From contig CAWFPJ010000031.1 of the NCBI GenBank assembly GCA_963817515.1, forward strand, positions 248,001-312,000: a stretch of 64,000 nt of DNA, given 5' to 3'. Made by a program: the position numbers and the translations under genes. Below the pieces are notes generated by a model, which was not told the origin of the DNA, searched no databases, and saw only the letters and a list, made by a program, of their open reading frames with translations. Positions 63,706 through 64,000 of the stretch are shown here, piece after piece. The first letter of the stretch is position 1. Each line of letters starts with the position of its first letter. The DNA is from DATMNI01 sp963817515 (GTDB lineage: Bacteria; Acidobacteriota; Terriglobia; Bryobacterales; Bryobacteraceae).

Positions 63706-63753
63706 GTTGCGGCGCAGTTACATTATAAGGTTGCGGCGCACTTACAGTATAAT
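63706..63753 (-). promoter_or_regulatory. Promoter region with two 24-bp tandem operator-like units
   Basis: Two adjacent 24-bp units (63706-63729, 63730-63753; 21 of 24 identical) lie 20 bp upstream of the efflux operon. Read on the minus strand, each carries TTATA(A/C)TGTAA followed by (C/G)TGCGCCGCAAC. The first part is a near-palindrome (TTAxA-n-TGTAA) and also contains a TATAAT/TATACT -10-like hexamer. A 24-bp period is a little over two helical turns, so a dimeric repressor could sit on the same face twice. The repeat is seen directly; the operator role is inferred. Confidence 0.5.
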
Positions 63754-63824
63754 TCACGTACCTTGAAACGCTAAGGTTACCAGATCCAGACGCCTGGTGC
63801 TGGCGTCCGGAGTCAATCCCGCGT

Positions 63825-64000
63825 CTACGGCTCAATCACAACCTGCACCCGATTGCTTTCCGAACCGTCGGCGCTGATATACAATTCCGACACCCCGGCA
63901 TTGTTGATTGCGGGCAGTTGCACTTCGATCAGATAGAAACCGATGTAGCCCGGTGCCAGCGTGGCCCCCGTCACGGGTATCGCGGTGCCATTCAGATATG
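63825..64000 (-). CDS. C-terminus of a Solibacter-type (TIGR03437-like) exported protein (5' part outside window)
   Basis: The last 58 residues of a protein whose start lies beyond the right edge. The pattern ATLAPGYIGFYLIEVQLPA, a short link, ELYISADGSESNRVQVVIEP and a stop at 63825-63827 resembles the C-terminal domain described from Solibacter usitatus (TIGR03437; normally 'GLAPG-VGLYQVNVxVP ... SNxVxIxV'). These domains end large secreted proteins and may be a sorting or anchoring module. Nothing can be said of the rest of the protein. Confidence 0.75.
   Translation of the reverse strand, partial: YLNGTAIPVTGATLAPGYIGFYLIEVQLPAINNAGVSELYISADGSESNRVQVVIEP

Overview
The window looks like a chromosome segment from an acidobacterium of the Solibacter/Bryobacter type. 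Four markers read directly from the sequence support this: a minus-strand gene at the right edge ending in what looks like the Solibacter C-terminal domain (TIGR03437 type), an 'acidobacterial duplicated orphan permease' (ADOP) at 4.1-6.5 kb, two TIGR02999-type ECF sigma factors paired with Ser/Thr kinases, and a planctomycete-type cytochrome c/DUF1549/DUF1553 protein beside a Tat-exported Gfo/Idh/MocA oxidoreductase at the left edge. The DNA is GC-rich, tightly packed and scattered with short palindromic repeats of several families. I saw no rRNA, tRNA, IS element or CRISPR array, and no gene-free stretch over 300 bp.

Layout. 1-6.5 kb: PSD1-type secreted cytochrome (partial), exported oxidoreductase, ADOP permease. 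6.5-11 kb: a 1267-residue kinase/AAA/TPR signalling protein divergent from an ECF sigma gene. 11-14.8 kb: FAD oxidoreductase, small secreted protein, frameshifted MFS transporter. 14.8-19.2 kb: purine operon purQ-purL-purF. 19.2-26.1 kb: GNAT, yebC-ruvC, a frameshifted exported protein, a DUF4097-type lipoprotein, a methyltransferase, a degraded amidohydrolase and a Yip1-type membrane protein. 26.2-29.3 kb: a second sigma/kinase pair with overlapping genes. 29.4-34.8 kb: MatB-like acyl-CoA ligase, small P-loop kinase, M49-like peptidase, sodium:solute symporter.

34.9-55.1 kb is a type VI secretion (T6SS) locus. The minus-strand run is tssB-tssC-three tandem hcp-tagJ-tssA-tssE-tssF-tssG-clpV-vgrG-DUF6931-like. 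Two unusual methyltransferases follow (one per strand), then tssK on the plus strand. It encodes sheath, tube, spike, baseplate and disassembly parts. No tssJ, tssL, tssM or PAAR gene is visible, so the membrane complex must be encoded elsewhere or be absent.

55.2-64 kb: a collapsed clade-II catalase fossil, thiL (frameshifted) overlapping an O-methyltransferase gene, and a heavy-metal efflux operon (small His/Cys-rich exported protein, adaptor, CzcA-like RND pump, outer-membrane channel) behind a promoter region with a tandem 24-bp repeat.

A cross-cutting feature is that six otherwise well-conserved genes are broken by single frameshifts or pairs of them (MFS, post-ruvC gene, amidohydrolase, clpV, tssF, thiL). 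Seven of these eight shifts are +1 in sense, which suggests either a systematic base-insertion artefact or real gene decay. Whether the T6SS works depends on resolving this.
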